DNA from: Gelria sp. Kuro-4
Lineage (GTDB): Bacteria; Bacillota; DTU030; DUMP01
Assembly (NCBI RefSeq): GCF_019668485.1
Contig: NZ_AP024619.1
Span: forward strand, 1,859,001 to 1,923,000
Length of the DNA stretch: 64,000 nucleotides
Direction of reading: 5' to 3'
Positions 1 through 8,689 of this stretch are shown in pieces; the first letter of the stretch is position 1, and each line of letters opens with the position of its first letter. Position numbers and translations under genes: made by a program. The notes beneath the pieces were generated by a model. It was not told the origin of the DNA. It was given only the letters and a program-made list of their open reading frames with translations, and did not search any database.

Positions 1-537
1 AGAGAGCTTCAGCTCCGGGATGGCGACCACCAGCCGCAGCGATTCCGGAAGGCGTGTCTTGAGATAATGGTTTTTGCCTTCGGGCCCGGCACAGGAAATC
101 ACCAGCCCTCCCAGGAGGGCGGCGCTGACATTATCCGGGTGTCCCTCCAGCTCGCAGGCCAGGTCAAGCAGCTCCTCTGGACTGAACGGCACAGGCAGCA
201 GCTCCTGCGCGGCGAGGAGCCCCCCGACGATGGCGGCGGCGCTGCTCCCCAGGCCCCGGGCCAGGGGTATGTTGTTCACCAACCGCAAATGGAGCTCAGG
301 TGGGAGAAGTGAGCGCCGGCGGAAGGCGTAGGCGAGCGCTTGGTAAACCAGGTTGTCTTCGCCGCGCGGCAGCTCCTCGGCCCCTTCGCCCTGAACAGCA
401 ATGCTCGGGCGACCTGTTCCGCCGCCCACCGTAACTTCGATGTAGTTGTAAAGCTCCAGGGCCAGCCCCAGCGCATCGAAGCCGGGACCGAGATTGGCTG
501 TGCTGGCGGGTATTCGTACACAAAACACCTTCGTCAC
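1..537 (-). CDS. thrB: Homoserine kinase, C-terminal part outside the window
   Basis: GHMP-family kinase that phosphorylates L-homoserine to O-phosphohomoserine, the substrate of the neighbouring threonine synthase. About 179 residues are visible of the usual ~300; the rest lies left of base 1. The N-terminus reads VTKVFCVRIPAST and the ATP-binding GHMP motif PLARGLGSSAAAI is clear near residue 90. The start is GTG at 537-535, whose GTGA overlaps the stop codon of thrC, so translation is probably coupled. It is the last visible gene of an ACT-hom-thrC-thrB operon. The family is certain from the motif and the context. Confidence 0.9.
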   Translation of the reverse strand, partial: MTKVFCVRIPASTANLGPGFDALGLALELYNYIEVTVGGGTGRPSIAVQGEGAEELPRGEDNLVYQALAYAFRRRSLLPPELHLRLVNNIPLARGLGSSAAAIVGGLLAAQELLPVPFSPEELLDLACELEGHPDNVSAALLGGLVISCAGPEGKNHYLKTRLPESLRLVVAIPELKLS

Positions 538-1580
538 CCCCCGATGAGCTGGCTCACCGCTTCTAAAGTGGCGGGAACCACCTGCGGCGCCGGGCTCTGT
601 TTTACCGCCAGTTCAGGGTCCTTCAGGCCGTGGCCGGTGAGCACGCAGACGATCTTCTCATGCCCCTGCACCAGCCCTTGGCGGGCCCGCTGCAGCACTC
701 CGGCTACCCCGGCTGCGGAAGCCGGCTCGACGAAGATACCTTCTTCCCGGGCTAAAAGCCGGTAAGCTGTGAGGATCTCCTCATCGGTTACCGCGGCAAT
801 GCTACCGCCGGATTCGGCGGCGGCGCGCACGGCTTTCTCCCAGCTGGCCGGGTTCCCGATCTTAATGGCCGTGGCCACCGTCTGCGGGTCGGGTACAACG
901 CGCCCTTGTACAATGGGTGCCGCACCGGCAGCTTCGAACCCCCAGAGACGGGGCAGCGTCCCAATTCTCCCGGCCGCATAGTAGGCCTGGAAGCCTAACC
1001 AGTAAGCGGTAATGTTGCCGGCGTTGCCCACCGGCAGGGCGAGAATGTCGGGCGCCCCCCCAAGCTGGTCACACACTTCGAAAGCCGCCGTCTTCTGGCC
1101 TTCCAGGCGCATGGGATTGAGCGAATTGACCAAGGTAATCGGGTAGCGGGCGGTGAGTTCCCGCACCAAAGCGAGGGCCTGGTCAAAGTTGCCCTGGACG
1201 GCTATCACCTGAGCACCGTAGAAGAGGGCTTGGGCCAGTTTTCCCAGGGCAATGGCTTTTTCCGGCAGCAACACCCAGCACTTGAGACCGGCCCGCGCCG
1301 CGTAAGCGGCGGCGGATGCGGACGTATTGCCGGTGGAAGCGCACATGACGGCCGTCGACCCTGCTTCCACCGCTTTGCTCACCGCCAGCGTCATCCCGCG
1401 GTCTTTGAAAGATCCCGTGGGGTTGAGTCCCTCGTACTTGGCATAGACCTCAGCTCCCACCCGTTTCGAGAGGCGGGAAAGAAAGATGAGGGGCGTGTTG
1501 CCTTCATTCAAGGTTACGCGCGGGGTGGCCTCCGTAACGGGTAAAAACGCCGCAAAATGTTCAATTACTCCCTGCCACAT
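534..1580 (-). CDS. thrC: Threonine synthase
   Basis: PLP enzyme that converts O-phosphohomoserine to threonine and phosphate. It has about 348 residues, typical for the short bacterial form. The Schiff-base lysine lies in NPTGSFKDRG (K59 from this start), followed by the ASTGNTSASAAAYAARAG loop and a C-terminal SAAGVAG motif. An in-frame start 24 bases upstream exists, but ATG at 1580 is preferred. It follows the hom stop by one base and has GGAAGGAGAGG about 8 bases upstream. The gene sits between hom and thrB in one operon. Confidence 0.95.
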   Translation of the reverse strand: MWQGVIEHFAAFLPVTEATPRVTLNEGNTPLIFLSRLSKRVGAEVYAKYEGLNPTGSFKDRGMTLAVSKAVEAGSTAVMCASTGNTSASAAAYAARAGLKCWVLLPEKAIALGKLAQALFYGAQVIAVQGNFDQALALVRELTARYPITLVNSLNPMRLEGQKTAAFEVCDQLGGAPDILALPVGNAGNITAYWLGFQAYYAAGRIGTLPRLWGFEAAGAAPIVQGRVVPDPQTVATAIKIGNPASWEKAVRAAAESGGSIAAVTDEEILTAYRLLAREEGIFVEPASAAGVAGVLQRARQGLVQGHEKIVCVLTGHGLKDPELAVKQSPAPQVVPATLEAVSQLIGG

Positions 1581-1581
1581 T

Positions 1582-2868
1582 TCAGGCCTCTCCTTCCACT
1601 GCAAGTGGTTGGTGTATCGCCAGGGTTTCCGGGAACGCCTTCAGAGCGGCGACGGCGCCGGCAAACTGGCGCGTCGCCGCCGGGTGCGTTACCAACACAA
1701 CCTCGGCCCCGTGCTCGGTTAAACGCTTTTGGATTACCGCCGCCAGGCTCACTTTTTCCTGCCCGAAGGCGGCGGCGACCTTGGCGAGCACCCCGGGCTC
1801 GTCGGCCAGCTCCAGTCGCAGGAAGTAACGTATTTTTACCTGACCGGCCGGGTAAAAGGGCTTGTGATGAAAACAGGTGCAACCGTTGCGACCTCTTACG
1901 CCCTGCCTGATATTGTGAGCCACCTCGATCAGGTCGCCGCAAACGGCGCTGGCAGTGGGAAGGCGGCCGGCCCCGTGGCCGTGGAACATCACCTCGCCGA
2001 CGGCATTACCCCGGACCACAATGGCGTTCAGCACCCCGCTTACGCTCGCCAGCGGGTGGTGCTCCGGCACAAGCGCAGGCTGGACGCGTACGTCCAGGGC
2101 CCCGTCCAGTTCCTGCGCCACCGCCAGGAGCTTAACCTTGTAGCCTAACTCATGGGCATACGCCAGATCGAGCGGCGAGAGCCGCTCAATACCGGTGCGG
2201 GCGACATCGTCTTCGGTAACCCGGGCGCCAAAGGCTATGGAGGCCAGGATGGCTATCTTGCGGGCTGCGTCCAGGCCCGAGACATCGGCGTACGGATCAG
2301 CTTCGGCGTAACCCTGGCGCTGGGCCTCGGCCAGGGCCTCCTCGTACGAATGCCCGTTTTCCATTCGGGTCAGGATGTAGTTTGTCGTTCCATTAACGAT
2401 GCCGTACACCTTCTCGATGGTGTTGCCGGCCAGGCAGTCCTTGAGCGGGCGGATAATGGGAATGCCTCCACCCACGCTGGCCTCGAAGTAAAGGTCGACC
2501 CCGTTTTCCTTAGCGGCGGCAAAGAGTTCCTTGCCGTGCTTGGCCAAGAGCTCTTTGTTGGCCGTGACCACGTGTTTTTGGGCCCGGAGGGCGGCCAGTA
2601 TGTAGCTTAGGGCCGGCTCTTCCCCACCCAACACCTCCACCACCACGTCGATCTCTGGATCCGCCAGGATGCTCTCGGGATCGGTGGTAAGGGGTGGGCA
2701 CTCACCGACATTCCGGGGGCGCGCCAAGTCGCGCACCAGGGCCTTCTTAACAACCATGGGCATCCCGGCGCGTTCGGCGATGTGCTTCCCATTGCGGCTG
2801 ATGAGTTCCGCCACTCCCGAGCCAACCGTTCCCAAGCCGAGCAGTCCAATGGCCAGCCTGTCTTTCAC
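1582..2868 (-). CDS. hom: Homoserine dehydrogenase with C-terminal ACT domain
   Basis: Reduces aspartate semialdehyde to homoserine, the branch point to threonine and methionine. The 428 residues begin with a Rossmann NAD(P) motif GLLGLGTVGSG (about residues 8-18). The catalytic domain carries GGGIPIIRPLKD, VNGTTNYILTRM and ADPYADVSGLDAARK. The last ~75 residues (RYFLRLELADEPGVLAKV onward) form an ACT domain, the usual site of threonine feedback control in the Gram-positive form. It lies 20 bases downstream of the ACT-protein gene and is followed directly by thrC. Confidence 0.95.
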   Translation of the reverse strand: MKDRLAIGLLGLGTVGSGVAELISRNGKHIAERAGMPMVVKKALVRDLARPRNVGECPPLTTDPESILADPEIDVVVEVLGGEEPALSYILAALRAQKHVVTANKELLAKHGKELFAAAKENGVDLYFEASVGGGIPIIRPLKDCLAGNTIEKVYGIVNGTTNYILTRMENGHSYEEALAEAQRQGYAEADPYADVSGLDAARKIAILASIAFGARVTEDDVARTGIERLSPLDLAYAHELGYKVKLLAVAQELDGALDVRVQPALVPEHHPLASVSGVLNAIVVRGNAVGEVMFHGHGAGRLPTASAVCGDLIEVAHNIRQGVRGRNGCTCFHHKPFYPAGQVKIRYFLRLELADEPGVLAKVAAAFGQEKVSLAAVIQKRLTEHGAEVVLVTHPAATRQFAGAVAALKAFPETLAIHQPLAVEGEA

Positions 2869-2887
2869 GGCTTCTCCCTCGCTTTCT

Positions 2888-3334
2888 TCAGCTTTGCCCG
2901 ATGATTTCCACCTTGCGCACCCCGTCCAGGCGGCTCAAGGCCTGAAGGAGGCTTTCCATGTCCTCGCTCATTCCCTGCGTCTCGATGGAGATCGAAACGT
3001 CGGCCACCCCTTGGAGCGGTATGCCTTGATTGATGGTGAGGATGTTGCCTTGGCTTTGCGCTATGCGGGTGAGGATTTGGGAAAGGACGCCCGGCTTATG
3101 CTCGAGCAGAAGGTAAATGGTAACGATTCTTCCCCGGCTTAAATCGTAGAAAGGGAAGATGTAATTGCGATACTTGTAGTAGGCAGCCCGGCTTAAACCG
3201 ACGCGCTGTACAGCCTCGTTTACGGTGCTGCAGACACCGCGCTTGAGGAGGTCCTTGGCTTGAATGGTCTTGTGCAGTACCTCCGGCAAAGCTTCTTCCC
3301 GCACCAGGTAAAAGTTTGCTTCTTCCTTCCCCAT
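2888..3334 (-). CDS. pheB: ACT domain-containing protein, UPF0735/PheB family
   Basis: A 148-residue protein with an N-terminal helical region (KEEANFYLVREEALPEVL; then a winged-helix-like VNEAVQRVGLSRAAYYKYRN) and a C-terminal ACT domain (GRIVTIYLLLEHKPGVLSQIL). It matches the small UPF0735 family found beside hom or pheA in Firmicutes and is thought to sense amino acids; no enzymatic role is known. An upstream in-frame start at 3388 would lie inside the promoter -10, so the ATG at 3334 with GAAAGGGTG ahead of it is chosen. First gene of the threonine operon. Confidence 0.85.
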   Translation of the reverse strand: MGKEEANFYLVREEALPEVLHKTIQAKDLLKRGVCSTVNEAVQRVGLSRAAYYKYRNYIFPFYDLSRGRIVTIYLLLEHKPGVLSQILTRIAQSQGNILTINQGIPLQGVADVSISIETQGMSEDMESLLQALSRLDGVRKVEIIGQS

Positions 3335-3386
3335 GTTTTCACCCTTTCGTCTGTACCCAGTAAACATACCTCCATGTATGGTAGAC

Positions 3387-3416
3387 ATTATAGCACAGAG
3401 AAAGCCCCCTTGACAA
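3387..3416 (-). promoter_or_regulatory. Sigma-A type promoter of the threonine operon
   Basis: Read on the minus strand: -35 TTGTCA (3416-3411), an 18-base spacer and -10 TATAAT (3392-3387), giving a start point near 3380, about 45 bases ahead of the ACT-gene ATG. The -35 lies in the loop of a small GC hairpin (CCCCCTT-GTC-AAGGGGG, about 3404-3421) between spoIVA and this operon. The hairpin could weakly terminate spoIVA, but the T tract after it is poor. Confidence 0.75.
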
Positions 3417-3452
3417 GGGGGTAAAAAAAGCCGGTCAGATGACCGACTTGCC

Positions 3453-4931
3453 TTACAGGATTATGCAGATGAGGCCGCCGCTTCCCTCGTTGACGATGCG
3501 TTCCAGGGTTTCTTTCAGCTTTTGTTGCGCGTCCTCGGGCATGTGATAGAGCTTGCTCTGGATGCTTTCCTTCACCAGTTCATGCAGGGATTTGCCGAAG
3601 AGATTGGTTTCCCAGAGCTTTTGGGGATTGTCTTCGAATTCATCGAGGAGGAACTGGGCCAGCTCTTCGGATTGCTTCTCGCTGCCGATGATGGGTGCCA
3701 CCTCAGCCTTAATGTCGGTGCGAATCATGTGAATGGATGGGGCGCTGGCCCGTAGACGGATGCCGAAACGCGAGCCGCTCTTCATTACCTCGGGTTCTTC
3801 CAGCACCATCTCGTCCAGGCGCGGTGGGACGATGCCGTAACCGACCCGTTCCACCTCGTGCAGGGCGTCGGCCACCTTGTCGTATTCCTTCTTGGCCACG
3901 GTGTATTCCTTGAGAATCCGAACCAGTTCTTGGGCGCTCTTGAGCGAGCGTCCGGCGATTTCCTCCAGCACCTGGTAGAACAGCGGCTGGGGGGCGGTGA
4001 GCTGCATGGTGGTTAGACCGTGGCCGAGATCCAGGTTGACCAGCAGGGCCTGCTCGACAAATTCTTCGTTTTGGAGAGAGCTTACGGCCTGGTCCACGTC
4101 CCGGACTTTCTTGATGCCCTCGACGGTGGTGCGCACGCATTCCTCGAACCGGGACCGCAGCCAGTGCTGCCCGTCGAGTTCCATCAGCCAGGCGGGCAGG
4201 TGGACGTTGACCTCCTGCACCGGGAACTCGTAGAGGATTTCCTCGAGAATGGCATAGATATCGGGCAGGTTCATTTTCATGACGTTGAGCGGCAGCACCG
4301 GCACACCATACTTTTGAGCCAGGTCACCGGCCAGCCGCTGGGTGTCTTCCTGCTCCGGGTGCAGGGAATTGAGCACCACCACAAACGGTTTGCCGATTTC
4401 CTTAAGCTCCGCGACCACGCGCTCCTCCGCTGCTTCGTAGTTATCGCGCGGGATGTCCACGATGGATCCATCGGTGGCGATGACCAGCCCGATGGTGGCG
4501 TGCTCGGAGATGACTTTGCGTGTACCTACCTCTGCCGCCTGCTCGAAGGGGATTTCTTCCTCGAACCAAGGGGTACGCACCATGCGAGGCCCTTCTGCTT
4601 CTTCGTAGCCTAAGGCGCCGTCGACGGTGTAGCCGACACAGTCCACCAAGCGGACCCGGAACTTGATGTTTTCCCGGAGGGTTACTTCCACGGCCTCTTC
4701 CGGGATAAACTTGGGTTCAGTGGTGGTGATGGTGCGTCCGGCTCCACTTTGTGGCAGTTCATCAAGCGCCCGTTCCCGTTCCGGCCCCTCTTTCATGTAC
4801 GGTAAGACCAAAAGCTCCATGAAGCGCTTGATAAATGTGGACTTGCCGGTGCGCACAGGCCCCATGGTTCCGATGTAAATGTCGCCCCCTGTGCGCTCAA
4901 CTATGTCCTTAAAGAGGTCGAACTTCTCCAC
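3453..4931 (-). CDS. spoIVA: Stage IV sporulation protein A, spore coat morphogenetic ATPase
   Basis: SpoIVA polymerises on the outer forespore membrane and forms the base of the spore coat, using ATP hydrolysis. It has 492 residues, the same as I recall for the Bacillus subtilis protein. Walker A GPVRTGKST is at residues 24-32; other conserved segments are TTEPKFIPEEAV, RLVDCVGYTVDGALGYEE, GPRMVRTPWFEEEIPF and the C-terminus NEGSGGLICIIL, used for membrane association with SpoVM. The start is GTG at 4931 behind GGGGAGGG. It is a single gene between der and the threonine operon. Mother-cell (sigma-E) control is expected from the family; I could not assign a promoter confidently. Confidence 0.97.
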   Translation of the reverse strand: MEKFDLFKDIVERTGGDIYIGTMGPVRTGKSTFIKRFMELLVLPYMKEGPERERALDELPQSGAGRTITTTEPKFIPEEAVEVTLRENIKFRVRLVDCVGYTVDGALGYEEAEGPRMVRTPWFEEEIPFEQAAEVGTRKVISEHATIGLVIATDGSIVDIPRDNYEAAEERVVAELKEIGKPFVVVLNSLHPEQEDTQRLAGDLAQKYGVPVLPLNVMKMNLPDIYAILEEILYEFPVQEVNVHLPAWLMELDGQHWLRSRFEECVRTTVEGIKKVRDVDQAVSSLQNEEFVEQALLVNLDLGHGLTTMQLTAPQPLFYQVLEEIAGRSLKSAQELVRILKEYTVAKKEYDKVADALHEVERVGYGIVPPRLDEMVLEEPEVMKSGSRFGIRLRASAPSIHMIRTDIKAEVAPIIGSEKQSEELAQFLLDEFEDNPQKLWETNLFGKSLHELVKESIQSKLYHMPEDAQQKLKETLERIVNEGSGGLICIIL

Positions 4932-5034
4932 CCTTCATCCCTCCCCTACCACATATTACTTATGCCGGCACTGGCTTAGAACAGAACGTGCTCCTTAACA
5001 CTACATGTATATGAAGGGAACCGAGCTAGTAAGA

Positions 5035-5062
5035 CAAAAAAATGAGCGCTTGGGCGCTCATT
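5035..5062 (-). terminator. Rho-independent terminator of the der operon
   Basis: On the minus strand AATGAGCGC-CCAA-GCGCTCATT is followed by a run of T (5042-5036). The perfect 9-bp stem overlaps the der stop codon, so transcription of the eight-gene der operon probably ends here. Confidence 0.85.
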
Positions 5063-6383
5063 TTCGCTCCCTCCGGACCGCAACCACCTGGATCGGGGTG
5101 CCGGTGTACGGGTAGGCTTCACGAATTCGGTTTTCGACCCGCCGCAAATAAGAAAAGTGCACCGCCTCCGGATCGCCGGCCACCAGCGCAAAGCGCGGCG
5201 GGCGGATGCCTGTCTGTTTCAACTCGTGCAGGCGGGTGCTGCGGCCGTGAACCTGGGGAGGCGGCGAAAAGGCCAAGAGGTCGGCCAGGAGCGCCGCCAG
5301 GTTGGCGCTCGGCAGGACGTGATTTTGTGCGGTCTTAACCTCGAGGATGGTTTCCAGGAGTCGGTTTACGTGGCGGCCGGTCAAAGCGGAAAGGAAAAGC
5401 AGCGGGGCGTAGAGGCAGAAGGAGAGCCTTGCCCGCAGAACCTCCGTGTACTCCTTGAGGGCCGGCGGCGACAGCTTCATCAGGTCCCATTTGTTCACAA
5501 CGACGATCAGGCCACGACCGGCCTCGTGGGCATAGCCGGCAATGCGTTGATCCTGTTCCCGCACCCCTTCCGGGCCGTCCAGCACCAGGACTGCGATGTG
5601 GGCGTCGGCGATGGCCCGGCGGGTGCGCAGCGCGCTGTAGTGTTCGGCAGCCTCCCTGACCCGCGCCCCGCGCCGCAGGCCTGCGGTGTCGACCAGGACG
5701 AGCGCTTGGCCTTGAAAAGAAAACGGGGTGTCCACGGCATCACGCGTTGTTCCCGGCACTGGGCTCACCACCACGCGCTCCGCCCCGAGGATGGCGTTCA
5801 CCAAGGAGGATTTCCCCACGTTAGGGCGCCCGATGATCGCCACGCGCAGGGCCTCCGTCTCCTGCGGGGCCGTGCCTTTGTCTGGAAGCAGCGCCACGAT
5901 CTTATCCAGGAGGTCGCCTGTGTTCAACCCGTTCAGGGCCGACAGGGGAAAGGGGTCGCCCAGGCCGAGGCGGTAGAACTCCAAAGCGCGCCCTTCCTGC
6001 TTAACGTTATCGACTTTGTTCACGGCCACCAGCACCGGCTTGTTGCTGCGCCGCAGCAGGTCGGCCACCTCGCTGTCGGCCGGGGTTAAACCGCTCTTGC
6101 CGTCCACCAGGAAAACAATGAGATCGGCTTCCGCGATAGCCAGCCGGGCCTGCTTCTCCACGGCGTGGGCCAGGCCCTCGCTGGCCGCCGGTTGGAGGCC
6201 ACCGGTATCTATGAGGATGAATTCGCGGCCCGCCCACTCACAGGTGCTGTGCAGGCGGTCCCGGGTAATCCCTGGTTCGTCCTTGACAATGGCCAGGCGA
6301 CGGCCGAGGAGGCGGTTAAAGAGGGTTGACTTGCCGACATTGGGGCGGCCGACGATCGCTACTTTCGGTTTTGTGCCGTCCAC
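5058..6383 (-). CDS. der: Ribosome-assembly GTPase Der (EngA)
   Basis: Essential GTPase with two tandem G domains that helps mature the 50S subunit. It has about 441 residues; B. subtilis Der has 436. Two G1 motifs, GRPNVGKSTLFN near the start and GRPNVGKSSLVN near residue 180, are visible, with two DTAG/DTGG switch regions and NKVD/NKWD base-recognition motifs. A KH-like C-terminal domain follows. An upstream GTG overlaps the ribosome binding site itself, so the second GTG at 6383 is chosen, seven bases after GGAGGT. It starts one base after the stop of the DUF512 gene. Confidence 0.96.
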   Translation of the reverse strand: MDGTKPKVAIVGRPNVGKSTLFNRLLGRRLAIVKDEPGITRDRLHSTCEWAGREFILIDTGGLQPAASEGLAHAVEKQARLAIAEADLIVFLVDGKSGLTPADSEVADLLRRSNKPVLVAVNKVDNVKQEGRALEFYRLGLGDPFPLSALNGLNTGDLLDKIVALLPDKGTAPQETEALRVAIIGRPNVGKSSLVNAILGAERVVVSPVPGTTRDAVDTPFSFQGQALVLVDTAGLRRGARVREAAEHYSALRTRRAIADAHIAVLVLDGPEGVREQDQRIAGYAHEAGRGLIVVVNKWDLMKLSPPALKEYTEVLRARLSFCLYAPLLFLSALTGRHVNRLLETILEVKTAQNHVLPSANLAALLADLLAFSPPPQVHGRSTRLHELKQTGIRPPRFALVAGDPEAVHFSYLRRVENRIREAYPYTGTPIQVVAVRRERK

Positions 6384-6384
6384 G

Positions 6385-7695
6385 CTATGCACCTCCGCCT
6401 ACCAGTTCAGACCACACTTCGTGCGGCCAGAGCGCCACCTTAAGCTCGCAGCCGAGGCGCTCCCTGAGGTCAGCCATACTCCAGCCGTCGAGGGTAAGGC
6501 CTGCGTGGGAAAACATGGCGCGGGGCAGGAACACAGGGCCGGGCGGCCGGGCATTGCTGACCTGTTTCACCACGTCTGCGGCCGTCAGAAGCCCGGCCAC
6601 GCGGACGCTGGGGCCCCAAAACGAATTGGGCACGGTCAGGACGCGGGCTTCCCAGCCGGGAAAGGAGTTCCACCAGGCAGCCAGCTTTTTCAGCGTGCCG
6701 GCGGCGGCGGTACCGGTGACCAGGGTAAAGGCGGCCGGGGTAGCGGGCGGCGGGGCCGTCAGGCCGGCCAGGTCGTCCAGAAAGCGTCGCACCAGTCCTA
6801 CCCCGTTTTCCAGCTGCGGGTAGCCGTCGTAATGGCTGGCAGGAGGTACCTCCCGCGCGGCTAGGAGGTAGAATTCGTCCGCTAAATAGAGAAAGCTGTT
6901 CCCCAGGGCGGCGCGGAAGGCGGCCGTCTTTTTCTCCGCCCAGGTGACCAGGCGTCGGGCCTCCTCCGGCGTGTACGGTTTCAACTCCGTAAGACCCGCG
7001 CGGTACCGGGTCAGCCCCACCGGTACGGCCGCCACTGAAGCGACGGCCGGCCAGAGCCGGGCCAGCTCCTCCACGGTATGCTCCAGCTCCAGGCCATCAT
7101 TGAGCCCGGGACAAAGCACCAGTTGGCAGTGCATCTCGATCCCGGCGGCGGCCAGGGTCGCGAGTTGGGAGCGGATGTCGCCGGCCCGCGGGTTGCGCAG
7201 CAGCTGCCGGCGTAGCGCAGGATCGAGAGTGTGCACGGAGATGTACAGGGGGCTCAGGTGCTCCGCCACAATCCGTTCCAGGTCGGCCTTCGAAAGGTTG
7301 GTCAGCGTCACAAAATTACCCTGCAGAACGGATAGCCGCCAGTCGTCATCCTTCACGTAGAGGGAAGGGCGCAGGCCGCGCGGCATCTGGTCGACAAAAC
7401 AAAACCGGCAGTGATTCCGGCAACGCCGGATGCCGTCCGCCGTGGCCTGGGTAAAACTTATGCCGAGTTCCTCCCCCCAGTCCTTTTCTATCTCCAGGAT
7501 TTCTTCTGTGCCGTCTTTTTTCCCCACCGTAAGTTCGAGGGCAGCACCGGCACAAGCGTAGGTGAAGTCAATCAGATCACGCACCGGTTTGCCGTTCGCC
7601 GCCAGCACCCGGTCGCCGGGCTCGACACCCAGCTCCGCGGCGATGCTGCCCGGCGCGACAGCAGCCACTTCTAAGCCGCTCAACATCTGCCTCAC
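6385..7695 (-). CDS. DUF512 family protein: PDZ domain plus radical SAM-type domain
   Basis: A 436-residue protein of the DUF512/YtxM-like group. Residues ~1-60 form a PDZ-like domain (APGSIAAELGVEPGDRVLAANGKPV). It is followed by a radical-SAM-type cluster motif CRNHCRFCFVDQ (Cys spacing 3 and 2) and the barrel segment LTNLSKADLERI..LYISVHTLDP. The C-terminal DUF512 region has PNSFWGPSVRVAGLLTAADV. The role is unknown; its steady location beside der suggests an RNA or ribosome-linked role, but that is inference. An ATG three codons in (7686), with GTGAGG ahead, is an equally good start. Confidence 0.85.
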   Translation of the reverse strand: MRQMLSGLEVAAVAPGSIAAELGVEPGDRVLAANGKPVRDLIDFTYACAGAALELTVGKKDGTEEILEIEKDWGEELGISFTQATADGIRRCRNHCRFCFVDQMPRGLRPSLYVKDDDWRLSVLQGNFVTLTNLSKADLERIVAEHLSPLYISVHTLDPALRRQLLRNPRAGDIRSQLATLAAAGIEMHCQLVLCPGLNDGLELEHTVEELARLWPAVASVAAVPVGLTRYRAGLTELKPYTPEEARRLVTWAEKKTAAFRAALGNSFLYLADEFYLLAAREVPPASHYDGYPQLENGVGLVRRFLDDLAGLTAPPPATPAAFTLVTGTAAAGTLKKLAAWWNSFPGWEARVLTVPNSFWGPSVRVAGLLTAADVVKQVSNARPPGPVFLPRAMFSHAGLTLDGWSMADLRERLGCELKVALWPHEVWSELVGGGA

Positions 7696-7730
7696 GCCTT
7701 TATTATTCCTTCAGAACGATTCATGGTTTA

Positions 7731-8210
7731 TTATCCTATACGCTGCCAAGCGGCGTCAAGACCGGCTTTGCTTCGAACGGCCGTCACGCAGCGGGCCAGG
7801 CAGGGCAGGGAACGGCGCATCCCGTAGGCGGCAAGCCAGCGCCCGGGGAAGCTAAGACCCAGCCGCCGGGAGAGAAACCCGCCCAGGCGCGTCCAGAAAG
7901 TGAGACAGGTCTCGGTCGGCACGAAAAGGAACTCTTCTTCCCGGCGGCCGCATTCCTCCCAGGCGCTGCGCAGCGCGCGCTCCACCAGCGCGTGCGCCGG
8001 GCCGTGCCCCAGGATAAAGACCTCATTGCCGGCGCTGTCGTGCCCGACGCTCAGGGGCCGGCCGAAATCCCGTGCCGTTGCTTGGTCAAAGTAGGGTAGC
8101 GCCATAATCTCGGCGGAAGACGGATTGGTGTTCTTGAGCCAGCCGAGGTGAAGCGCGGCGGCTACCACGGAAGAGTGGGCGCGTCCATAGCAACAGTAGA
8201 AGATCAGCAT
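7731..8210 (-). CDS. DUF3189 family protein (copy 1)
   Basis: A 159-residue protein beginning LIFYCCYGRAHSSVVAAALHLG, the signature of DUF3189. It goes on with a conserved ALPYFDQ and EVFILGHGPA and ends with the shared GGFLSRRLGLSFPGR and LPCLARCV segments. The N-terminal small-residue loop looks nucleotide- or phosphate-binding, but no function is known. It is the second of two adjacent paralogues: its start overlaps the stop of copy 2 by seven bases. These genes recur beside SpoIIP/YIEGIA genes in spore-forming Clostridia, as I recall, so a sporulation link is plausible. Confidence 0.75.
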   Translation of the reverse strand: MLIFYCCYGRAHSSVVAAALHLGWLKNTNPSSAEIMALPYFDQATARDFGRPLSVGHDSAGNEVFILGHGPAHALVERALRSAWEECGRREEEFLFVPTETCLTFWTRLGGFLSRRLGLSFPGRWLAAYGMRRSLPCLARCVTAVRSKAGLDAAWQRIG

Positions 8211-8659
8211 AGTGCGCCCTGTACACCCCGGACCAGCGCCGTGAGTTTGGGAAGGGCAAGCAGAGTTCCTTTCGCTACCAGAGGACGGCCCAGGCTCACC
8301 CAGCCCAGGCGCCGGGAGAGGAAGCCACCGAGGCGCATCAGCCAGTTTACCGCCGGCAGGGTATCCACAAAAAGAACTCCTTCTTGCCGGCCGGCCAGCT
8401 GAAAGACAGCGCGTATGGTGCGTTCCAGGATGGCCGCCGCCCGGGCCCGTCCCAGAATGAAGATCTTGTGGCCGTGGGCATCGGTACCGTAGAAGAACAA
8501 TCTCCCCTGCTGGCGGCCGGTGTGCTGATCAAAATACGGCAGCGCCAGGAGGGCGGCGGCACTGGGGGCGGGCAGCGGCAGCCGGCCGAGGTGAATGGCT
8601 GCGGCCACCACCGAAGAGTGGGCGCCTCCATAGCAGTGATAGATAATAACCAGAAGCAT
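8204..8659 (-). CDS. DUF3189 family protein (copy 2)
   Basis: A protein of about 151 residues that is clearly paralogous to the next gene. Shared elements in order are IIYHCYGGAHSSVVAAAIHLG, LALPYFDQHTGRQQG, KIFILGRARAAAILERT, LMRLGGFLSRRLGWVSLGRPLVA and LPKLTALVRG. The function is unknown. The start is taken at ATG 8659, directly behind GAAGAAGGG; a TTG five codons upstream lacks a ribosome binding site. It follows the YIEGIA capping-subunit gene by 30 bases in the same operon. Confidence 0.75.
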   Translation of the reverse strand: MLLVIIYHCYGGAHSSVVAAAIHLGRLPLPAPSAAALLALPYFDQHTGRQQGRLFFYGTDAHGHKIFILGRARAAAILERTIRAVFQLAGRQEGVLFVDTLPAVNWLMRLGGFLSRRLGWVSLGRPLVAKGTLLALPKLTALVRGVQGALC

Positions 8660-8689
8660 CCCTTCTTCAGTCAATGTGGAGGGCGGGCC

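Noticed and set aside
3402-3421. Terminator for spoIVA
   Set aside because: The hairpin is good but the T tract is weak and the -35 element sits in its loop; noted only with the promoter.
5157-6089. A 310-codon open frame on the plus strand
   Set aside because: Antisense to der; both GTPase domains of der are unmistakable and the opposite frame has no motif.
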